From assembly GCF_020618415.1 (NCBI RefSeq), contig NZ_CP085344.1, positions 3,309,001 to 3,373,000 on the forward strand: 64,000 nucleotides of DNA. Direction: 5' to 3'. Shown piece by piece: positions 1 through 10,278 of this stretch (the first letter of the stretch is position 1; each line of letters begins with the position of its first letter). The position numbers were made by a program, and so were the translations under genes. Under the pieces are notes generated by a model, which saw only the letters and a list, made by a program, of their open reading frames with translations, did not search any database and was not told the origin of the DNA. Source of the stretch: Cupriavidus sp. MP-37. GTDB lineage: Bacteria; Pseudomonadota; Gammaproteobacteria; Burkholderiales; Burkholderiaceae.

Positions 1-1
1 G

Positions 2-388
2 CACCTGGCGCTGCCGGCCCATGCCGACGAGCAGCAGATCAAGGACCGCGTGCAGGGCTGGCTGCAGCAGCAGGCGCGCCGCTTGCTGGCCGAGCGGCTG
101 GACCTCTATGCCAGCAAGCTCGGCGTGCGCCACACCGGCTTCGCGCTGACCTCGGCCGCCACGCGCTGGGGCAGTTGCACCGCTGACGGCAAGATCCGGC
201 TGAACTGGCGCCTGATGCATTTCCCGCTGTCGATGATCGACTATGTCGCCGCGCATGAACTGGCGCACCTGAAGGAAATGAACCACGGCCCGCGCTTCTG
301 GGAAACCGTCGAGTCGATCTTTCCGGAGTTCCGCGACGCCCGCGCGCAATTGCGCGCCCATCCGCCCGAGCTGCTGCCGACATTCTGA
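2..388 (+). CDS. YgjP/M48-like metallopeptidase, 5' end missing
   Basis: The C-terminal part of a YgjP-type (DUF45) zinc metallopeptidase; the frame is open from base 2, so the true start lies outside the window. The zinc motif HELAH is followed by [11 protein letters not shown], which carries the third histidine ligand, the standard arrangement for this family. About 128 residues are visible. The physiological substrate of YgjP-like proteins is poorly known, so only the protease-like fold and metal site can be asserted. It ends 83 bases before gloA on the same strand. A GTG at 50 is an internal codon, not a start, because the homologous reading continues upstream of it. Confidence 0.85.
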   Translation, partial: HLALPAHADEQQIKDRVQGWLQQQARRLLAERLDLYASKLGVRHTGFALTSAATRWGSCTADGKIRLNWRLMHFPLSMIDYVAAHELAHLKEMNHGPRFWETVESIFPEFRDARAQLRAHPPELLPTF

Positions 389-471
389 GGGCCGGGAGCG
401 GGCCCGGTGGGTTTCGGCCAAAGGCACTAAAATGGCGCCTTCCAATACCGATAACAGTTGAAGGCCCTCCC

Positions 472-879
472 ATGCGACTCCTCCACACCATGCTGCGCGT
501 CGGCGACATGCAGCGCTCCATCGATTTCTACACCCGCGTGCTCGGCATGCAGCTGCTGCGCGAGAGCGACAACCCCGAGTACAAGTACCGCCTCGCCTTC
601 GTCGGCTATGGCCCCGAGAGCGAGACCGCGGTGCTGGAACTGACCTACAACTACGGCGTCGACAGCTACGACCTGGGCACTGCCTACGGCCATATCGCGC
701 TGGAAACCGACGACGCCGCGGCCGCCTGCGAACGCATCCGCGCCGCCGGCGGCAAGGTCACGCGCGAAGCCGGCCCGGTCAAGGGCGGCACCACCGTGAT
801 CGCCTTTGTCGAGGACCCGGACGGCTACAAGATCGAGCTGATCGAGCGCCATTCCACCCGCGACGCCAGCCGTCCCTGA
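472..879 (+). CDS. gloA: lactoylglutathione lyase (glyoxalase I)
   Basis: Converts the hemithioacetal of methylglyoxal and glutathione to S-lactoylglutathione in the cytosol. The 135-residue protein is nearly collinear with E. coli GlxI: it begins [20 protein letters not shown] and keeps the metal ligands His5, Glu56, His74 and Glu122, as well as the [19 protein letters not shown] strand. The short form with these ligands is the Ni/Co-type enzyme class. A weak TAAAAT -10-like element lies at 428-433, about 40 bases before the ATG. The EamA transporter gene begins 11 bases downstream and may be cotranscribed. Confidence 0.96.
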   Translation: MRLLHTMLRVGDMQRSIDFYTRVLGMQLLRESDNPEYKYRLAFVGYGPESETAVLELTYNYGVDSYDLGTAYGHIALETDDAAAACERIRAAGGKVTREAGPVKGGTTVIAFVEDPDGYKIELIERHSTRDASRP

Positions 880-890
880 GCGCCCGCACC

Positions 891-1796
891 GTGAGCACGC
901 AAGGCGCGGCGCGCCAGCCGCTCGACGGCATCGCGGTGGGCCTGATGGTGGTGCTGTGCGCCGCCTGGGGGCTGCAGCAGGTGGTGATCAAGGTCACCGC
1001 GCCGCTGATGGGCGCGGTGCTGCAGGCCGGCGTGCGCTCGGCGGTGGCGGCGCTGCTGGTGTTCGGCTTTGCGGCGTGGCGCGGCACCGCGCTGTGGCGG
1101 CGCGACGGCACGCTGAACGCCGGCCTGCTGGCCGGACTGCTGTTCGGCGCGGAATTCTTCTGCATCTTTGTCGGCCTGGGCCACACCACGGCGTCGCGCA
1201 TGGCGGTGTTCCTGTACACCGCGCCGATCTTCACCGCGCTGGGACTGCATGTCGCGGTGCCGGGCGAGCGCCTGCGCACCGGGCAGTGGCTGGGCGTGGC
1301 GCTGGCGTTCGCGGGCATGGCGCTGGCCTTTGCCGATGGCATCGCCGCGCCGTCGGCGCAGGGCAGCACGCTGCTGGGCGATGCGCTCGGCATCCTCGCC
1401 GGCGCGCTGTGGGCCGCCACCACCGTGGTGGTGCGCGCCAGCCCGCTGGCCAGTGCGCCGGCCAGCAAGACGCTGCTGTACCAGCTGGCGGTGTCCGCGG
1501 TGATGCTGCTGGCGCTGGCGGTGGCCGGAGGCCAGACCATGACGGTGCAGCTCGACGGCGTGGTGCTGGCGAGCCTGTTCTACCAGTCGGTGCTGATTGC
1601 CTTTGCCAGCTACCTGACCTGGTTCTGGCTGCTGCAGCGCTACCTGGCGTCGCGGCTGTCGGTGTTTTCCTTCCTGACGCCGCTGTTCGGGGTCGCCTTC
1701 GGCGTAGTGCTGATGCACGACGCCGTGGGTCCGCGCTTTGCGGTGGCGGCGGTGCTGGTGCTGGCGGGGATCGTGCTGGTGAATCGGCGGGCGTGA
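891..1796 (+). CDS. EamA/DMT-family membrane transporter
   Basis: A 301-residue inner-membrane protein of the drug/metabolite transporter superfamily. Two tandem EamA halves (about residues 10-145 and 160-300) give the expected ten hydrophobic helices, and the substrate cannot be told from sequence. GTG at 891 is the likely start: it lies 11 bases after gloA and opens directly into the N-terminal segment before the first helix. Members of this family export amino acids, metabolites or drugs. A REP-like hairpin follows the stop and separates it from the convergent trpS gene. Confidence 0.85.
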   Translation: MSTQGAARQPLDGIAVGLMVVLCAAWGLQQVVIKVTAPLMGAVLQAGVRSAVAALLVFGFAAWRGTALWRRDGTLNAGLLAGLLFGAEFFCIFVGLGHTTASRMAVFLYTAPIFTALGLHVAVPGERLRTGQWLGVALAFAGMALAFADGIAAPSAQGSTLLGDALGILAGALWAATTVVVRASPLASAPASKTLLYQLAVSAVMLLALAVAGGQTMTVQLDGVVLASLFYQSVLIAFASYLTWFWLLQRYLASRLSVFSFLTPLFGVAFGVVLMHDAVGPRFAVAAVLVLAGIVLVNRRA

Positions 1797-1855
1797 AGGG
1801 CGCCACGGTTCGGGTTGAAACCCGTTGGCCTTGCTTCGTGTGGCACGTTGCTAGC

Positions 1856-1897
1856 CCACCCCTCACCCCGGCCCTCTCCCCATGAGGGGAGAGGGGG
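1856..1897. repeat. REP-like palindrome, copy a
   Basis: An intergenic hairpin with a 10-base perfect stem (CCCTCTCCCC 1872-1881, GGGGAGAGGG 1886-1895, loop ATGA), preceded by the module CCCTCACCCC. The same module recurs near 18.55, 46.31, 46.40 and 63.40 kb. It lies between convergent genes and has no T-tract, so it looks like a dispersed repeat more than a terminator. Confidence 0.8.
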
Positions 1898-1969
1898 AAC
1901 ACCTTGCTCAGGCGAGTTCGGGCGGCTTGGGCGCACCCAAACCAGTGCCGCCTGGCCGGCGTCCCAGAT

Positions 1970-3007
1970 TTAGCGGCGTGCCTCGAACGAGAACATGCCC
2001 AGTGCGTCGCGCACCTCTTCCAGCGTCTGCTGGGTCAGCGCGCGCGCCTTCGCGGTGCCCTGGCGCAGGATGTCGAAGACATAGTCCGGATCCTTGGCCA
2101 GCGCTTCGCGGCGCTCGCGGATCGGGGCCAGCATGTCCTGCAGCACGCCCTCGATACGGCGCTTGAGCACCATGTCGCCGAGCCCGCCGCGCTGGTAATG
2201 CTCCTTCAGCGCCTGGACTTCCTCGGTGTTGGGATCGAACGCATCCAGGTAGGTGAACACCACGTTGCCCTCGACCTGGCCGGGATCCGACACGCGCAGG
2301 TGGTTGGGGTCAGTGTACATGCTGTGCACCGCGGCCTTGATCTGCTCGGGCGCGGCCCCCAGCGCGATCGCGTTGCCCATCGACTTGCTCATCTTGGCCT
2401 TGCCGTCGACGCCGGGCAGGCGGCCGAACTGCGGAATCATCGCCTTGCACTCGGGCAGCACGTCGCGGCCGACCTGATGGTTGATGCGGCGCACGATTTC
2501 ATTGGTCTGCTCGATCAGCGGCGCCTGGTCCTCGCCCACCGGCACCACCTCGGCCTTGAAGCCGGTGATGTCGGCGGCCTGCGAGGCCGGATAGCACAGG
2601 AAGCCGGCCGGGATGTCGCGGCCGAAGCCGCGGGCCTGGATCTCTTCCTTGATGGTCGGGTTGCGCTCGAGCCGCGCCACCGTGACGAAGTTCAGGTACA
2701 TCAGCGTCAGCTCGGCCAGCGCAGGCAGGTGCGACTGCACCGTGATGGTGGTCTTGGCCGGGTCGATGCCGACCGCCAGGTAGTCCAGCGCCACCTCGAG
2801 CACGTTGCGGCGCACCTTGTCGGGATCGTGCGCGTTGTCGGTCATGGCCTGGGTGTCGGCCAGCAGCAGGTATTGCTCGTGCGAATCCTGCAGCGCGACG
2901 CGGCTCTTGAGCGAGCCGACAAAGTGGCCGAGATGCAGCGGGCCGGTGGGACGGTCGCCGGTCAGGATCACGGGACGCCGGTTGGTTTGGCTGGTTTGGG
3001 CTGTCAT
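1970..3007 (-). CDS. trpS: tryptophanyl-tRNA synthetase
   Basis: Class I aminoacyl-tRNA synthetase that charges tRNA-Trp with tryptophan using ATP. The 345-residue protein has the HIGH-type motif HLGH in PTGPLHLGHFVGS near residue 20 and the KMSKS loop in KMSKSMGNAI, both intact. The ATG at 3007 gives the usual short N-terminus just before the Rossmann fold; the frame stays open further upstream into rsmA, but that extension has no synthetase character. It follows rsmA by 70 bases on the same strand, so it may be the last gene of the lptD-surA-pdxA-rsmA run. Confidence 0.96.
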   Translation of the reverse strand: MTAQTSQTNRRPVILTGDRPTGPLHLGHFVGSLKSRVALQDSHEQYLLLADTQAMTDNAHDPDKVRRNVLEVALDYLAVGIDPAKTTITVQSHLPALAELTLMYLNFVTVARLERNPTIKEEIQARGFGRDIPAGFLCYPASQAADITGFKAEVVPVGEDQAPLIEQTNEIVRRINHQVGRDVLPECKAMIPQFGRLPGVDGKAKMSKSMGNAIALGAAPEQIKAAVHSMYTDPNHLRVSDPGQVEGNVVFTYLDAFDPNTEEVQALKEHYQRGGLGDMVLKRRIEGVLQDMLAPIRERREALAKDPDYVFDILRQGTAKARALTQQTLEEVRDALGMFSFEARR

Positions 3008-3077
3008 GGGACGGTCTTGCACGGAAATAGTCGCGGGAGAATCGGGATGCTTGGGAATGCGGGAAGCCGGCGCGCGT

Positions 3078-3911
3078 TCAGGCGGCCTGGCCGGGAGCCT
3101 TGTCGCCCAGGCGCCGGGCCAGCTCGACATACTCGCCGACCGGCACTTCCTCGGCGCGCCGGCCCAGGTCGAAGCCCATGGCATCGAAGTCGACCTGGTC
3201 GCGCAGGAACGACAGCGTGTTGCGCAGCACCTTGCGCCGCTGCGAGAACGCCGCCGTGACCACGTCGCCGAGCACGGTGATGTCGCAATCGGCATGGGGC
3301 GAACGCAGCCGGCCGTCGCCGTGGCGCGGCCACGGGATCATGCGGACCACGGCGGAGTCGACCTTGGGCGGCGGATTGAAGGCGCCCGGCGGCACATCCA
3401 GCACGTGCTCCATGTAGTAGCGCACCTGCAGCATGATCGACAGCCGGCCGAAGGCCTTGCTGCCGGGCTCGGCCACCATGCGCTCGACCACCTCCTTCTG
3501 CAGCATGAAGTGCTGGTCGTGCACGTGGTCGGCGAACTCCATCAGGTGGAACAGCAGCGGGCTCGAAATGTTGTACGGCAGGTTGCCGACGATGCGCAGC
3601 GGGCGGCCGGGCACGGCGAGCTGGTCGAAGTCGAAGTCGAGCGCGTCGCCGGCATGGACCTGCAGGCGGTCGCCATAGCGGCGGCGCAGGCGCTCGACCA
3701 GGTCGCGGTCCAGTTCGACCACCTGCATCTGCGGAATCCGCTCGAGCAGCGGGTCGGTCAGCGCGCCCAGGCCCGGCCCGATCTCGACCAGCACGTCGCC
3801 GGCCTGCGGGCTGATGGCATTGACGATGCCGTGGATGATGGTGTCGTCGACCAGGAAGTTCTGCCCGAATCGTTTGCGGGCCACATGGCCCTGGTGCACG
3901 TTAGAACGCAT
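3078..3911 (-). CDS. rsmA: 16S rRNA dimethyladenosine transferase
   Basis: Dimethylates the two adjacent adenosines of the 3'-terminal helix of 16S rRNA during 30S assembly. The 277-residue protein carries [11 protein letters not shown] at the N-terminus, the SAM-binding motif [11 protein letters not shown] and the catalytic NLPYNIS motif, all in the expected order for KsgA/RsmA. It lies 17 bases downstream of pdxA, reproducing the surA-pdxA-ksgA order known from enterobacteria. Confidence 0.97.
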   Translation of the reverse strand: MRSNVHQGHVARKRFGQNFLVDDTIIHGIVNAISPQAGDVLVEIGPGLGALTDPLLERIPQMQVVELDRDLVERLRRRYGDRLQVHAGDALDFDFDQLAVPGRPLRIVGNLPYNISSPLLFHLMEFADHVHDQHFMLQKEVVERMVAEPGSKAFGRLSIMLQVRYYMEHVLDVPPGAFNPPPKVDSAVVRMIPWPRHGDGRLRSPHADCDITVLGDVVTAAFSQRRKVLRNTLSFLRDQVDFDAMGFDLGRRAEEVPVGEYVELARRLGDKAPGQAA

Positions 3912-3928
3912 GATGTATTAGTCCGGCG

Positions 3929-5020
3929 TCAGCATGGCGGCTGCGTGCCGGAAGGGGTATGGCCCGTGGCGCCGGCGCTGCCGGGCCGGCGGCCGTTGGC
4001 GTGGCCAGACATGATAACCGCCGTGCGGATGGCTTCGATCATGCTGCCATGCTCGGCCTGGCCGGTGCCGGCGAGGTCGAGCGCGGTGCCGTGGTCCACC
4101 GACGTGCGGATGAAGGGCAGCCCCAGCGTGATGTTGACGCCGTGGCCGAAGGTGCCGTACTTGAGCGGCGCCAGCCCCTGGTCATGGTACATCGCCAGCA
4201 CGCAGTCGGCATCGCGCAGGTGGCGCGGCTGGAACAGCGTGTCGGCCGGGAACGGCCCGCGCGAGTCGATGCCGGCGTCCTTGGCCTGCGCCAGCGCGGG
4301 CGCGATGATGTCGATCTCTTCGCGGCCCAGGTGGCCGCTTTCGCCGGCGTGCGGGTTCAGGCCCGTGACCAGGATGCGCGGCCGCGCGATGCCGAAGCCG
4401 CGGCGCAGGTCGGCATCGATGATCGCCAGCGTCTGCACCAGCAGCGGGATCGACAGCGCATCGGGCACCGCGCGCAGCGGCAGGTGGGTGGTGGCCAGCG
4501 CCACGCGCAGCATGGCGTCGTCGTGCGCGGGCTGGGGGCCGGCCAGCATCATCACCACGCGCGGCACGCCGGCGCTTTCGGCGAGGTACTCGGTATGGCC
4601 GGTAAAGGGCACGCCGGCGTCGTTGATGGTGCTCTTCTGCACCGGCGCGGTGACCATCGCGGCATACCGGGGAACGCCGCCGCGGTGCGCGCGGCAGCCG
4701 TCGATGGCGGCATCGAGCAGCTTCAGCACATAGCGGCCGTTGCGCGCGTCGAGCCGTCCGGCCTCGCACGCCACCGCCAGCGCGATGTCCTCGATCACCA
4801 CGCCGCCGTCGGCAATGCGGCGCTCCCAGGCATGGGTGACGCCCAGCGCCTCGGCACGTTCGGCCAGCAGGCGGGCATCGCCCAGCACATGGAAGCGGCA
4901 GGCCCCGGCTTCTGCGCCATGGTTGGCGCCCGCCAGCTGCAGCAGCGCCCCGATGGTGATATCGGGGCCGATGCCGGCGGGTTCTCCGGTGGAAATGGCC
5001 AGGGCTAGCGGGTCGGGCAT
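3929..5020 (-). CDS. pdxA: 4-hydroxythreonine-4-phosphate dehydrogenase
   Basis: NAD-dependent oxidation of 4-phosphohydroxy-threonine in the DXP-dependent pathway to pyridoxal phosphate. Hallmarks are the N-terminal [28 protein letters not shown] and [11 protein letters not shown], the histidines of the last three matching the family's metal site. ATG at 5020 gives 363 residues; the frame runs further back over the end of surA, but those residues are shadow sequence. The C-terminus carries about 30 extra Gly/Pro/Thr-rich residues compared with E. coli PdxA. Confidence 0.95.
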   Translation of the reverse strand: MPDPLALAISTGEPAGIGPDITIGALLQLAGANHGAEAGACRFHVLGDARLLAERAEALGVTHAWERRIADGGVVIEDIALAVACEAGRLDARNGRYVLKLLDAAIDGCRAHRGGVPRYAAMVTAPVQKSTINDAGVPFTGHTEYLAESAGVPRVVMMLAGPQPAHDDAMLRVALATTHLPLRAVPDALSIPLLVQTLAIIDADLRRGFGIARPRILVTGLNPHAGESGHLGREEIDIIAPALAQAKDAGIDSRGPFPADTLFQPRHLRDADCVLAMYHDQGLAPLKYGTFGHGVNITLGLPFIRTSVDHGTALDLAGTGQAEHGSMIEAIRTAVIMSGHANGRRPGSAGATGHTPSGTQPPC

Positions 5021-5066
5021 GTCGGGTCGGCGCTGATGGGCGTTCGGGCGGCGGGGGACCGGCGCG

Positions 5067-6539
5067 TCAGCGCTGCCGGTTGACCCGGTACTCCACGTAC
5101 GCCTGCGAGCGCAGCTGGCGCACCCAGTCATCATAGGCGGCGCGCAGCTTCTGTTCGCGCACTTCGGCACGGGCGAAGTCGCGCTGCTTCTCCGGCGACA
5201 GCTCGGTCTCGCGGCGGTTCAGCACCTGGATCAGGTGCACGCCGAACTGCGTGACCACCGGCTCGGAGATCTCGTTCGGGCGCAGCCGGCTCATGGCCTG
5301 CTCGAACTCGGGCACCAGCTCGCCCGGCGAGACCCAGCCGAGATCGCCGCCGTTCTGCGCCGAGCCGTCCTGCGAGAAGCGCCTGGCCGCGTCGGCAAAG
5401 TCGCCGCCATGGGTGATGCGGTCGCGCAGCGTGCCGAGCTGGCGGCGCGCCTCGGCCTCGGGCATGTTGGGGCCGGTGCGGATCAGGATGTGGCGCACCT
5501 GGGTCTGCGTGATCTTGCCGGCCGCGGCCGGGCCCGAGGCCGGCGCCGCGCGCTTGGCCACCAGCTTGATCACGTGGAAGCCGGCTGCGCTCTCGACCAC
5601 CTGCGGCGCCACCGCGCCGGGCTGCAGGTCGACCACGGCATTGGCGAACAGCGCCGGCAGCCGGCCGATTTCACGGAAGCCCATGGCACCGCCCTGCGCC
5701 GCTTCCGGGCCTTCCGAGCTGGACTGCGCCAGTTGCGCGAAGTCGGCGCCGCCCTGGGCCTGCTTGAGCAGCCCCTCGGCCTTGGCGCGCAGCGCCTGCT
5801 TCTGCGCCTCTGACGCATTCTCGGGCACGCGCACGAGGATCTGCGCCATGTTGTATTCGGTCGGGCCGGTGGCCGCGCCCTGGCCGCCGCGCGCCGCCAG
5901 GTAGTTGTCGATCTCGCCGTCGTAGACCTGCACCTTGGAATCGACTTCGCGCTCGCGCAGGCGGATCACCTGCACCTGCTTGCGCAGCTCGTCGCGGTAC
6001 TTGGTCCAGGTCATGCCGCTGCCCTCGACCCGGCGGCGCAGCTCGGCCGCGTTCATCTGGTTCTGCTGCGCCACCGATTCGATCGCGCGGTCGACCTCCT
6101 GGTCGGTCACGCGGATGCCGGCGTCCTGCGCCGCCTGGGTCTGCACGCGTTCCATCACCAGGCGCTCGAGCACCTCGCCCAGCAGATCGGCGCGCGCGGG
6201 CACCGGACGGCCGCCGGCGCGCAGCTGGCTCTCGATCTCGTCGGCGCGGTCAAGCAGTTCGCGGCGCGTGATCACGGTGTTGTTGACCACTGCCACCACT
6301 TCGTCGATCAGCTGCGAGCGCTTCTGGCCGCCGGCCTGCGGCACGCCGAGCTTGGGCTGGCTGGACGGCGCGGTGACGTCGGACGCCTGCGGCACGAAGA
6401 TGCCGCTGGCGCGCGGCGTCCCGGGCGCCTTCAGTTGCGCCGCGGCGGGCAGCGCCATCGCGGCCAGCACGGCCGGCAGCAGCAGGCGGTGCCAGGACGT
6501 CAGCAAAAGGGAAAACACGGCGAATTCTTGACGTTTCAT
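5067..6539 (-). CDS. surA: periplasmic chaperone/peptidyl-prolyl isomerase SurA
   Basis: Escorts unfolded outer-membrane proteins through the periplasm to the BAM complex. The 490-residue protein starts with a signal peptide (hydrophobic [17 protein letters not shown]), then an N-terminal chaperone domain (about 75-210) and two parvulin PPIase domains (about 225-330 and 345-450); the second has the [10 protein letters not shown] opening. It is larger than E. coli SurA (428) mainly through Ala/Gly/Pro-rich linkers. Position directly after lptD, whose product is a SurA client, makes functional sense. Confidence 0.96.
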   Translation of the reverse strand: MKRQEFAVFSLLLTSWHRLLLPAVLAAMALPAAAQLKAPGTPRASGIFVPQASDVTAPSSQPKLGVPQAGGQKRSQLIDEVVAVVNNTVITRRELLDRADEIESQLRAGGRPVPARADLLGEVLERLVMERVQTQAAQDAGIRVTDQEVDRAIESVAQQNQMNAAELRRRVEGSGMTWTKYRDELRKQVQVIRLREREVDSKVQVYDGEIDNYLAARGGQGAATGPTEYNMAQILVRVPENASEAQKQALRAKAEGLLKQAQGGADFAQLAQSSSEGPEAAQGGAMGFREIGRLPALFANAVVDLQPGAVAPQVVESAAGFHVIKLVAKRAAPASGPAAAGKITQTQVRHILIRTGPNMPEAEARRQLGTLRDRITHGGDFADAARRFSQDGSAQNGGDLGWVSPGELVPEFEQAMSRLRPNEISEPVVTQFGVHLIQVLNRRETELSPEKQRDFARAEVREQKLRAAYDDWVRQLRSQAYVEYRVNRQR

Positions 6540-6548
6540 CGTAATCCG

Positions 6549-8990
6549 TCATTCATAGTGATCGAACTGGGTCGTCGGCACCGGCTTGGCCGAGACCGGC
6601 TCGTAGCCCGGCACGTTCAGGCGCAGGATGTTCAACGGGTTGGACCCGATCTTGGAAAGGCCACGGAACTCCACCTGCAGGAAGACCCGCCCGGTGTAGC
6701 CCTGGGTGGTGTTGCGGAACCGCTGGTAGACCACGCGGCCGACCCAGCAGTCCGCGGCGTACTCGACGCCGGCCAGCGCATCGACCATCTGGCTGGCGGT
6801 CAGGTCGAAGGCGAAGCGCGCAATGCCGTAGGCCCGGCGCGTGATCGGCCACTGGCTCGACAGCTCGAACTGGTCGATCGCGGTGTTGTCGGTCACCGAG
6901 GTGGGCCGGCGGTAGCGGTAGCCGGCATTGAACACCTTGCGCGACTCGGGGCGGTACGTGAACGCCACGTTGCCATAGTTGATCCGGTCCGAGTCCGGGT
7001 TGTACTGCACCCCCGCGTCCAGATAATAGCCGCGGAACAGCTGGATCGTGGTGGCGGCAAGCAGGTCCGACGAGCCCGCCTTCGGGTCCGCCAGGGTGCC
7101 GTTGAGCTGCACGCGCTGGCCGGTGAAGTCGTAGCGCTGGGCAATGGTGCCGCGGAAGCGCTCGATGCCGGTATCGGACTCGATCAGGCGCGTGGTCACG
7201 CCGCCGGTCAGCTTGTTGTTGTCGGCGATGCGGTCGTAGCCGGTGAAAGGGTTCTCGCTGAAGATCTGCCCGTAGCCGAAGTCGGACTGCACCGTGTCGA
7301 ACAGCGGGAACTGGCTCTGGTCGCGGAACGGGGTGTAGACGTAGAACAGGCGCGGTTCCAGCGTCTGCACGTAGTTGACCCCGAACAGGCGGCTGATGGT
7401 CGGCGCGTCGCGCTCGAAGGTCATGCCCGAATCCAGGCTGACGGTCGGGATCGCGCGCGACAGATTGTTCTGCGCGGTCGGCGTGTTGGTGGCCGCTTCC
7501 ATCTGGTACTGCGCGGCGTTGAACGACACCTTGGGCGTCACGTACCAGCCGGCGCGCACGATCGGGTAGCTGATGCTCGGCTGGAAATACATGCGCTCGC
7601 CCTGCGGCTGCTGGAAGCCGGTGGACGTCAGCGGGATGCGGAAGCGGGTGTAGTCGGCTTCCATCTGCACGTCGAAGCCGCCCAGGTCATAGCGCATGTA
7701 CTTGCCGTTCAACTGCGGCACGCGCTCGTACGAGGGCTCGCTCGGGCGCAGGGTCTGGAACTTCTGCACCCGCGCCATCAGGGTGAAGTCCTGCCAGTTG
7801 TAGGTGACGCCGCCCTCCTGCGTGTACTGCCGCAGCGTCGATTGCGACACGCTGCGGTTGAAGTCGTCCGGGTAGCGGTCATCGGACACCCGGTTCACGT
7901 TCAGGTAGGCATTGAGCCCCGGCGCCAGCCGCTGGGTGTGCTGCAGCGAATAGGCCCAGCGGTTCGAGTTGGTCTTTCTGTCGTCCGGCAGGAACTCGGC
8001 GCGCACGCGCCCGGAGTAGGTCTCGCTCAGGTAGCGGTATTCGCCGCCGAGCTGCAGGCCGCGCTCGGTCATCAGCCGCGGGTAGATGGTCAGGTCGCGG
8101 TTGGGCGCGATATTGACGTAGTAAGGAGCGGTCAGGTCGAAACCCGATTTCGAGCTGTAACCCATCAGCGGCGGCAGGAAGCCGCTGCGGCGGTCGTCGT
8201 TCAGCGGGAAGCTGAACGCGGGCGCGGCCGCGACCGGCACGCCGAAGAAATTCAGCACGCCGCCGTAGGCCACGCCCACCTGGCGGTCGCTGTCCAGGTC
8301 GATCCGGTTCGCGCTGAAATACCAGTCGGCATTGTCGGGCGAACAGGTGGTGTACGACGCCTGCCGGGCCGTGCTGCGGTTCTGGTCCAGGAAGTCGATG
8401 CGCTCGGCCTTGCCGGTGCCGCCGGTCTGCTGGAAGTAGTAGTCCGGCGACAGCATGTAGCCTTCGTTGGCCTCGACCCTGAGCCGCGCTTCCGGTCCCA
8501 CCGCCAGCGTGCCGCCCCGCGACATGCGCACGTTGCCCTGGGCGAAGGCTTCATCGGTGTCCTGGTCGTAGCTCAGCTTGTCGCCCTTGACCACGCCGCC
8601 GTCGCGGCGCAGTTCGGCATGGCCCTCCAGTTCGACACCGCGCTCGCTGTAGCCGGTCATGCGGTCGGCTTCGATGAAGGTGGGGGCGTCGGGATCGGAC
8701 TCGCCCCTGGCGGCCGGCTCGGCCAGGCGCGGCACCAGTTCGCCGGACTCGACCGGCAACGGCGGCGCCGGCGGCGCGGCTTCGAACACCGGCTCGACCT
8801 GATCGAGGTCGGGGATCGCCGAGCCGGTGATCTGCGCATGGGCGCCGGCCGACAGGCCGGCCATGGCCAGCACCAGCGGGCGCAGCGCGCCCGCGTGCAG
8901 GCCGCCGCCGCGCCTGGCTCGGGCCGGGGCGCGGGGAGAAGCAGGCGAAGGCATGGCCCTGTTGTTCGGTGATCGTTGTGGTTCGGTCAT
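6549..8990 (-). CDS. lptD: LPS-assembly outer-membrane protein LptD
   Basis: Outer-membrane beta-barrel that with LptE inserts lipopolysaccharide into the outer leaflet. It has an N-terminal signal sequence, an OstA/LptA-like periplasmic domain (TFIEADRMTGY, about residues 100-230) and a long C-terminal barrel rich in alternating aromatic strands. Cysteines are visible at TTCSPDNADWY and YAADCWVGR, consistent with disulfide maturation. The start is uncertain: GTG 8996, ATG 8990 and ATG 8954 are all in frame, and the last places the signal peptide (ending AGAHA) closest to the N-terminus. Nine bases separate it from surA. Confidence 0.95.
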   Translation of the reverse strand: MTEPQRSPNNRAMPSPASPRAPARARRGGGLHAGALRPLVLAMAGLSAGAHAQITGSAIPDLDQVEPVFEAAPPAPPLPVESGELVPRLAEPAARGESDPDAPTFIEADRMTGYSERGVELEGHAELRRDGGVVKGDKLSYDQDTDEAFAQGNVRMSRGGTLAVGPEARLRVEANEGYMLSPDYYFQQTGGTGKAERIDFLDQNRSTARQASYTTCSPDNADWYFSANRIDLDSDRQVGVAYGGVLNFFGVPVAAAPAFSFPLNDDRRSGFLPPLMGYSSKSGFDLTAPYYVNIAPNRDLTIYPRLMTERGLQLGGEYRYLSETYSGRVRAEFLPDDRKTNSNRWAYSLQHTQRLAPGLNAYLNVNRVSDDRYPDDFNRSVSQSTLRQYTQEGGVTYNWQDFTLMARVQKFQTLRPSEPSYERVPQLNGKYMRYDLGGFDVQMEADYTRFRIPLTSTGFQQPQGERMYFQPSISYPIVRAGWYVTPKVSFNAAQYQMEAATNTPTAQNNLSRAIPTVSLDSGMTFERDAPTISRLFGVNYVQTLEPRLFYVYTPFRDQSQFPLFDTVQSDFGYGQIFSENPFTGYDRIADNNKLTGGVTTRLIESDTGIERFRGTIAQRYDFTGQRVQLNGTLADPKAGSSDLLAATTIQLFRGYYLDAGVQYNPDSDRINYGNVAFTYRPESRKVFNAGYRYRRPTSVTDNTAIDQFELSSQWPITRRAYGIARFAFDLTASQMVDALAGVEYAADCWVGRVVYQRFRNTTQGYTGRVFLQVEFRGLSKIGSNPLNILRLNVPGYEPVSAKPVPTTQFDHYE

Positions 8991-8996
8991 TCGCAC

Positions 8997-9239
8997 GGGT
9001 GGTCAGTCTCGGCACGGGCAGCGGCTCGCCTGCAGGCCGCCAGGCCCCTGCCGGGGCAGGCTGCGGGGCAACGCGGCCCCTCCCGGAGGCCACCGGCGCC
9101 CCGGTCTGGTCGGGTATTATACGGGGCAACCCGGGGTGCTCTTGCCGCTTACTTCCGGTTTCATTTGCGGTCATCGAGGGCTGTCTTTCGTTCCGCCCCC
9201 GCGCCCCATCCCCCACACGTGCCTCCGACAAGTACCTGT
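8997..9239. promoter_or_regulatory. divergent lptD/amgK intergenic region
   Basis: This 243-base gap separates divergent lptD and amgK and must hold both promoters. A TATTAT-type -10 element on the plus strand (within GGGTATTATACGGG near 9113-9126) is the best candidate for amgK. I see no clear minus-strand promoter and no ORF of merit. Confidence 0.4.
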
Positions 9240-10274
9240 ATGGCAGCTCTTCCCCACGATCCGCGCCTGGACCAGCTCAAGGCCTGGCTGGCCGGACTCG
9301 GACCGGCATGGTCCGCCGATCCCGATTCCTGCGTGCCGGCCTCGGCCGATGCCAGCTTCCGGCGCTATTTCCGCGTCCGCACCGGCCATCCCGCGCATGC
9401 CACCGCGATCGTGATGGACGCCCCGCCCGCGCATGAGGACTGCCGCCCGTTCATCCATGTCTGCCAGCTGTTCGGCGCCGCCGGCGTGACCGTGCCGACG
9501 GTGCTGGCGCAAGACCTGGACCAGGGCTTCCTGCTGCTGGCCGACCTTGGCAGCCAGACCTACCTGTCGAAGCTGGACGATTCCTCTGCGCACGGCCTGT
9601 ACACCGACGCCGCCGCCACGCTGGTCCGCATCCAGGCGGCCACGCGCTCCGGCGAACTGCCTGCCTACGACCGCGCGCTGCTGCAGCGCGAGCTCGACCT
9701 GTTCCCGCAGTGGTACGTGGCCAGGCATCTGGGCGCGACGCTGACCGAGGCCCAGCAGGCCGACTGGCACGAAGTGACCGAGGCGCTGCTCGCCAACAAC
9801 CTCGCCCAGCCCCAGGTCTACGTGCACCGCGACTTCCACTCGCGCAACCTGATGGTGCTCGAAGGCGCCGCCAACCCCGGCGTGCTCGACTTCCAGGACG
9901 CGGTCACCGGCCCGATCACCTACGATGCGGTCTCGCTGTGGCGCGATGCCTATATCGAATGGGATGAAGAGCAGCAGCTGGACTGGCTGATCCGCTACTG
10001 GGAACGCGCGCGCAAGGCCGCGCTGCCGGTCAACCCGGACTTCGGCGAGTTCTACCGCGACTTCGAGTGGATGGGACTGCAGCGCCACCTCAAGGTGCTC
10101 GGCATCTTCGCGCGCCTGTACCACCGCGACGGCAAGGACGGCTACCTGGCCAACCTGCCGCTGGTGATGAAGTACACCCGCCAGGTGGCCGGGCGCTATA
10201 CCGAACTGCGCAAGCTGATCCGCCTGCTGGACGCGCTCGAAGGCGTGGCCAGCCCGGCCGGTTATACGTTCTGA
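9240..10274 (+). CDS. amgK: N-acetylmuramate/N-acetylglucosamine kinase (AmgK-like phosphotransferase)
   Basis: Aminoglycoside-phosphotransferase-fold kinase expected to phosphorylate MurNAc at the anomeric carbon in the cell-wall recycling route that bypasses de novo UDP-MurNAc synthesis. The 344-residue protein shows the kinase loop HRDFHSRNLMV and the metal-binding LDFQDAVTGP. ATG at 9240 is preferred to an upstream open frame with no phosphotransferase character. The sugar-1-phosphate uridylyltransferase MurU is encoded 1.1 kb downstream, which supports the AmgK assignment over a generic phosphotransferase, although azlCD separates the two. Confidence 0.85.
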   Translation: MAALPHDPRLDQLKAWLAGLGPAWSADPDSCVPASADASFRRYFRVRTGHPAHATAIVMDAPPAHEDCRPFIHVCQLFGAAGVTVPTVLAQDLDQGFLLLADLGSQTYLSKLDDSSAHGLYTDAAATLVRIQAATRSGELPAYDRALLQRELDLFPQWYVARHLGATLTEAQQADWHEVTEALLANNLAQPQVYVHRDFHSRNLMVLEGAANPGVLDFQDAVTGPITYDAVSLWRDAYIEWDEEQQLDWLIRYWERARKAALPVNPDFGEFYRDFEWMGLQRHLKVLGIFARLYHRDGKDGYLANLPLVMKYTRQVAGRYTELRKLIRLLDALEGVASPAGYTF

Positions 10275-10278
10275 CGCC

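Noticed and set aside
825..1718. Long minus-strand open frame opposite the EamA transporter
   Set aside because: Gln/His/Arg-rich shadow of a GC-rich gene; the plus strand has clear membrane-protein character.
3008..3333. Separate minus-strand gene between trpS and rsmA
   Set aside because: It overlaps rsmA in another frame with Arg/Ala-rich shadow composition.
6435..8972. 845-codon plus-strand open frame across lptD
   Set aside because: His/Val/Gln/Arg-rich antisense shadow with no domain; lptD on the minus strand is unmistakable.
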